Shown here piece after piece: positions 6,483 to 6,908 of a stretch of 6,908 nt of DNA (its first letter is position 1; every line of letters begins with the position of its first letter). Position numbers and translations under genes: made by a program. This DNA is from JAAYUH01 sp964640995 (lineage in GTDB: Bacteria > Caldisericota > Caldisericia > B22-G15), in the NCBI GenBank assembly GCA_964640995.1, contig CAZXJJ010000011.1:1-6908 (forward strand), read 5' to 3'. The notes under the pieces are model-generated. The model searched no databases, had not been told where the DNA came from, and saw only the letters and a list, made by a program, of their open reading frames with translations.

Positions 6483-6640
6483 ATAATTGGATAAATAAAA
6501 ACTGGTAAAGGTGAAATTTGGGCACTAATGATTAGAAGAGAGATAATAATTAAAAATAAAATTAACGGAATAATCCAGATTTTTTTAGATTCTTTTCCTA
6601 AAATAATCAGTTGTTTTATTGTTTCAAATGTTTGAAACAT
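6479..6640 (-). CDS. DUF5989 / SxtK-like small membrane protein (53 aa)
   Basis: This short frame runs from ATG at 6640-6638 to TGA at 6481-6479 and encodes 53 residues. MFQTFETIKQLIILGKESKK forms a basic amphipathic start. KIWIIPLILFLI then opens a single membrane helix (about 21-39) that ends SAQISPLPVFIYPII. This is the DUF5989 pattern ('KKWWLLPI...L..SA.SPL.PFIY'), a roughly 50-residue family that occurs with carbamoyltransferases and corresponds to SxtK of the saxitoxin cluster. Its stop overlaps the ATG of the SxtJ-like gene (ATGA), supporting both starts. Upstream there is only the AT-rich repeat AATTATTTAT twice and no Shine-Dalgarno. Function is unknown; gene order and conservation suggest a membrane complex with SxtJ and the carbamoyltransferase. 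Confidence 0.85.
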   Translation of the reverse strand: MFQTFETIKQLIILGKESKKIWIIPLILFLIIISLLIISAQISPLPVFIYPII

Positions 6641-6660
6641 ATAAATAATTATAAATAATT
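6641..6660. repeat. Perfect tandem 10-bp repeat directly before the DUF5989-like start
   Basis: ATAAATAATT is repeated twice head to tail (minus strand: AATTATTTAT twice) and ends at the base before the ATG. It may be a simple slippage duplication. Unstructured AT-rich leader sequence of this sort can help initiation when no Shine-Dalgarno exists, but that role is inference. Confidence 0.5.
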
Positions 6661-6734
6661 TATCTTAATTTTAACTTTTATGACATCGAGTAAAAACACA
6701 AAAATAAAAAAACATGTCTTAAATATTTTGTTTC

Positions 6735-6908
6735 TCATTTTAATAATAATTTAATCTTTTGCATAATCAGCAAGATAATAAATAAAAAACCATAAATTAA
6801 ATAACGCCGCGCTAATCTTCTCGGTTCGTTTAGTAATCTAAACAACCATTCCAATCCCCATTCACCCATCCAAATAGGCGCTTGTTTTTTATTACCGGAA
6901 ATAAAATC
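6735..6908 (-). CDS. WecG/TagA/CpsF-family glycosyltransferase, C-terminal end (partial)
   Basis: A minus-strand frame is open from the window edge to TGA at 6737-6735 and gives 57 residues. It starts DFISGNKKQAPIWM, then GEWGLEWLFRLLNEPRRLAR and RYLIYGFLF. This is the highly characteristic C-terminus of the GT26 family ('D..aG...RAP.w....GLEWl.RL..EPrRL.rRYl'). Members such as WecG and TagA add ManNAc or a ManNAc-derived sugar (CpsF a different sugar) to an undecaprenyl-linked first sugar, early in glycan assembly. The family usually has about 240 residues, so three quarters lie outside the window. The gene precedes the DUF5989/SxtJ/carbamoyltransferase genes by 94 nt on the same strand and is probably the upstream member of that operon. 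The specific donor is not decided by this fragment. Confidence 0.85.
   Translation of the reverse strand, partial: DFISGNKKQAPIWMGEWGLEWLFRLLNEPRRLARRYLIYGFLFIILLIMQKIKLLLK

Noticed and set aside
6649..6738. 29-codon minus-strand frame whose ATG overlaps the WecG/TagA-family stop as ATGA
   Set aside because: The overlap is tempting and the peptide is hydrophobic, but Phe/Ile/Lys-rich short frames are expected by chance in such AT-rich DNA and no family is recognisable. Left as unannotated spacer.
1..6908. CRISPR arrays, tRNA/rRNA genes, insertion-sequence ends, phage or plasmid origin signals
   Set aside because: Scanning both strands by eye showed no regularly spaced repeats, no cloverleaf-like GC-rich segments, no transposase motifs and no iterons.

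Overview
The window is a strongly AT-rich (roughly 70% A+T by eye) piece of a bacterial surface-polysaccharide locus. All three stop codons are used and tryptophan is encoded by TGG, so the standard bacterial code fits. Most starts have no clear Shine-Dalgarno sequence, genes are tightly packed with ATGA overlaps, and the proteins are rich in Lys, Ile and Phe. This suits an AT-rich uncultured lineage such as Patescibacteria/CPR, but that placement is inference and no marker gene is present to settle it.

Layout. At the left edge the last codons of a plus-strand gene (1-68) run into a block of minus-strand genes. Reading that block in its direction of transcription: a GT2 glycosyltransferase broken by an internal deletion with frameshift plus an in-frame stop (3178-2670), a GT4 glycosyltransferase whose ATG overlaps the old GT2 stop (2673-1504), and a multi-pass O-antigen ligase/polymerase-type membrane protein (1432-74). 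Next comes a 375-bp region (3179-3553) without an intact gene. It holds candidate promoters and what look like decayed coding remnants on the minus strand. A plus-strand, membrane-anchored SGNH/GDSL-type protein follows (3554-4492). Its stop codon overlaps the stop codon of a convergent minus-strand operon: the C-terminal end of a WecG/TagA/CpsF-family glycosyltransferase (6908-6735), a 53-residue DUF5989/SxtK-like membrane peptide (6640-6479), a 93-residue SxtJ-like membrane protein (6482-6201) and a full-length NodU/CmcH-type O-carbamoyltransferase (6195-4489).

How it may work together (inference). The WecG/TagA-type enzyme and the GT4 enzyme would build a lipid-linked glycan. The carbamoyltransferase with its two small membrane partners would decorate it with carbamoyl groups. 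The SGNH protein would act on acyl groups outside the membrane, and the ligase/polymerase would transfer or polymerise the finished chain. The carbamoyltransferase + SxtJ-like + DUF5989 + SGNH set is the most interesting part, because the two small membrane proteins have no established biochemical role. The broken GT2 and the remnants upstream suggest that the left half of the locus is being remodelled.
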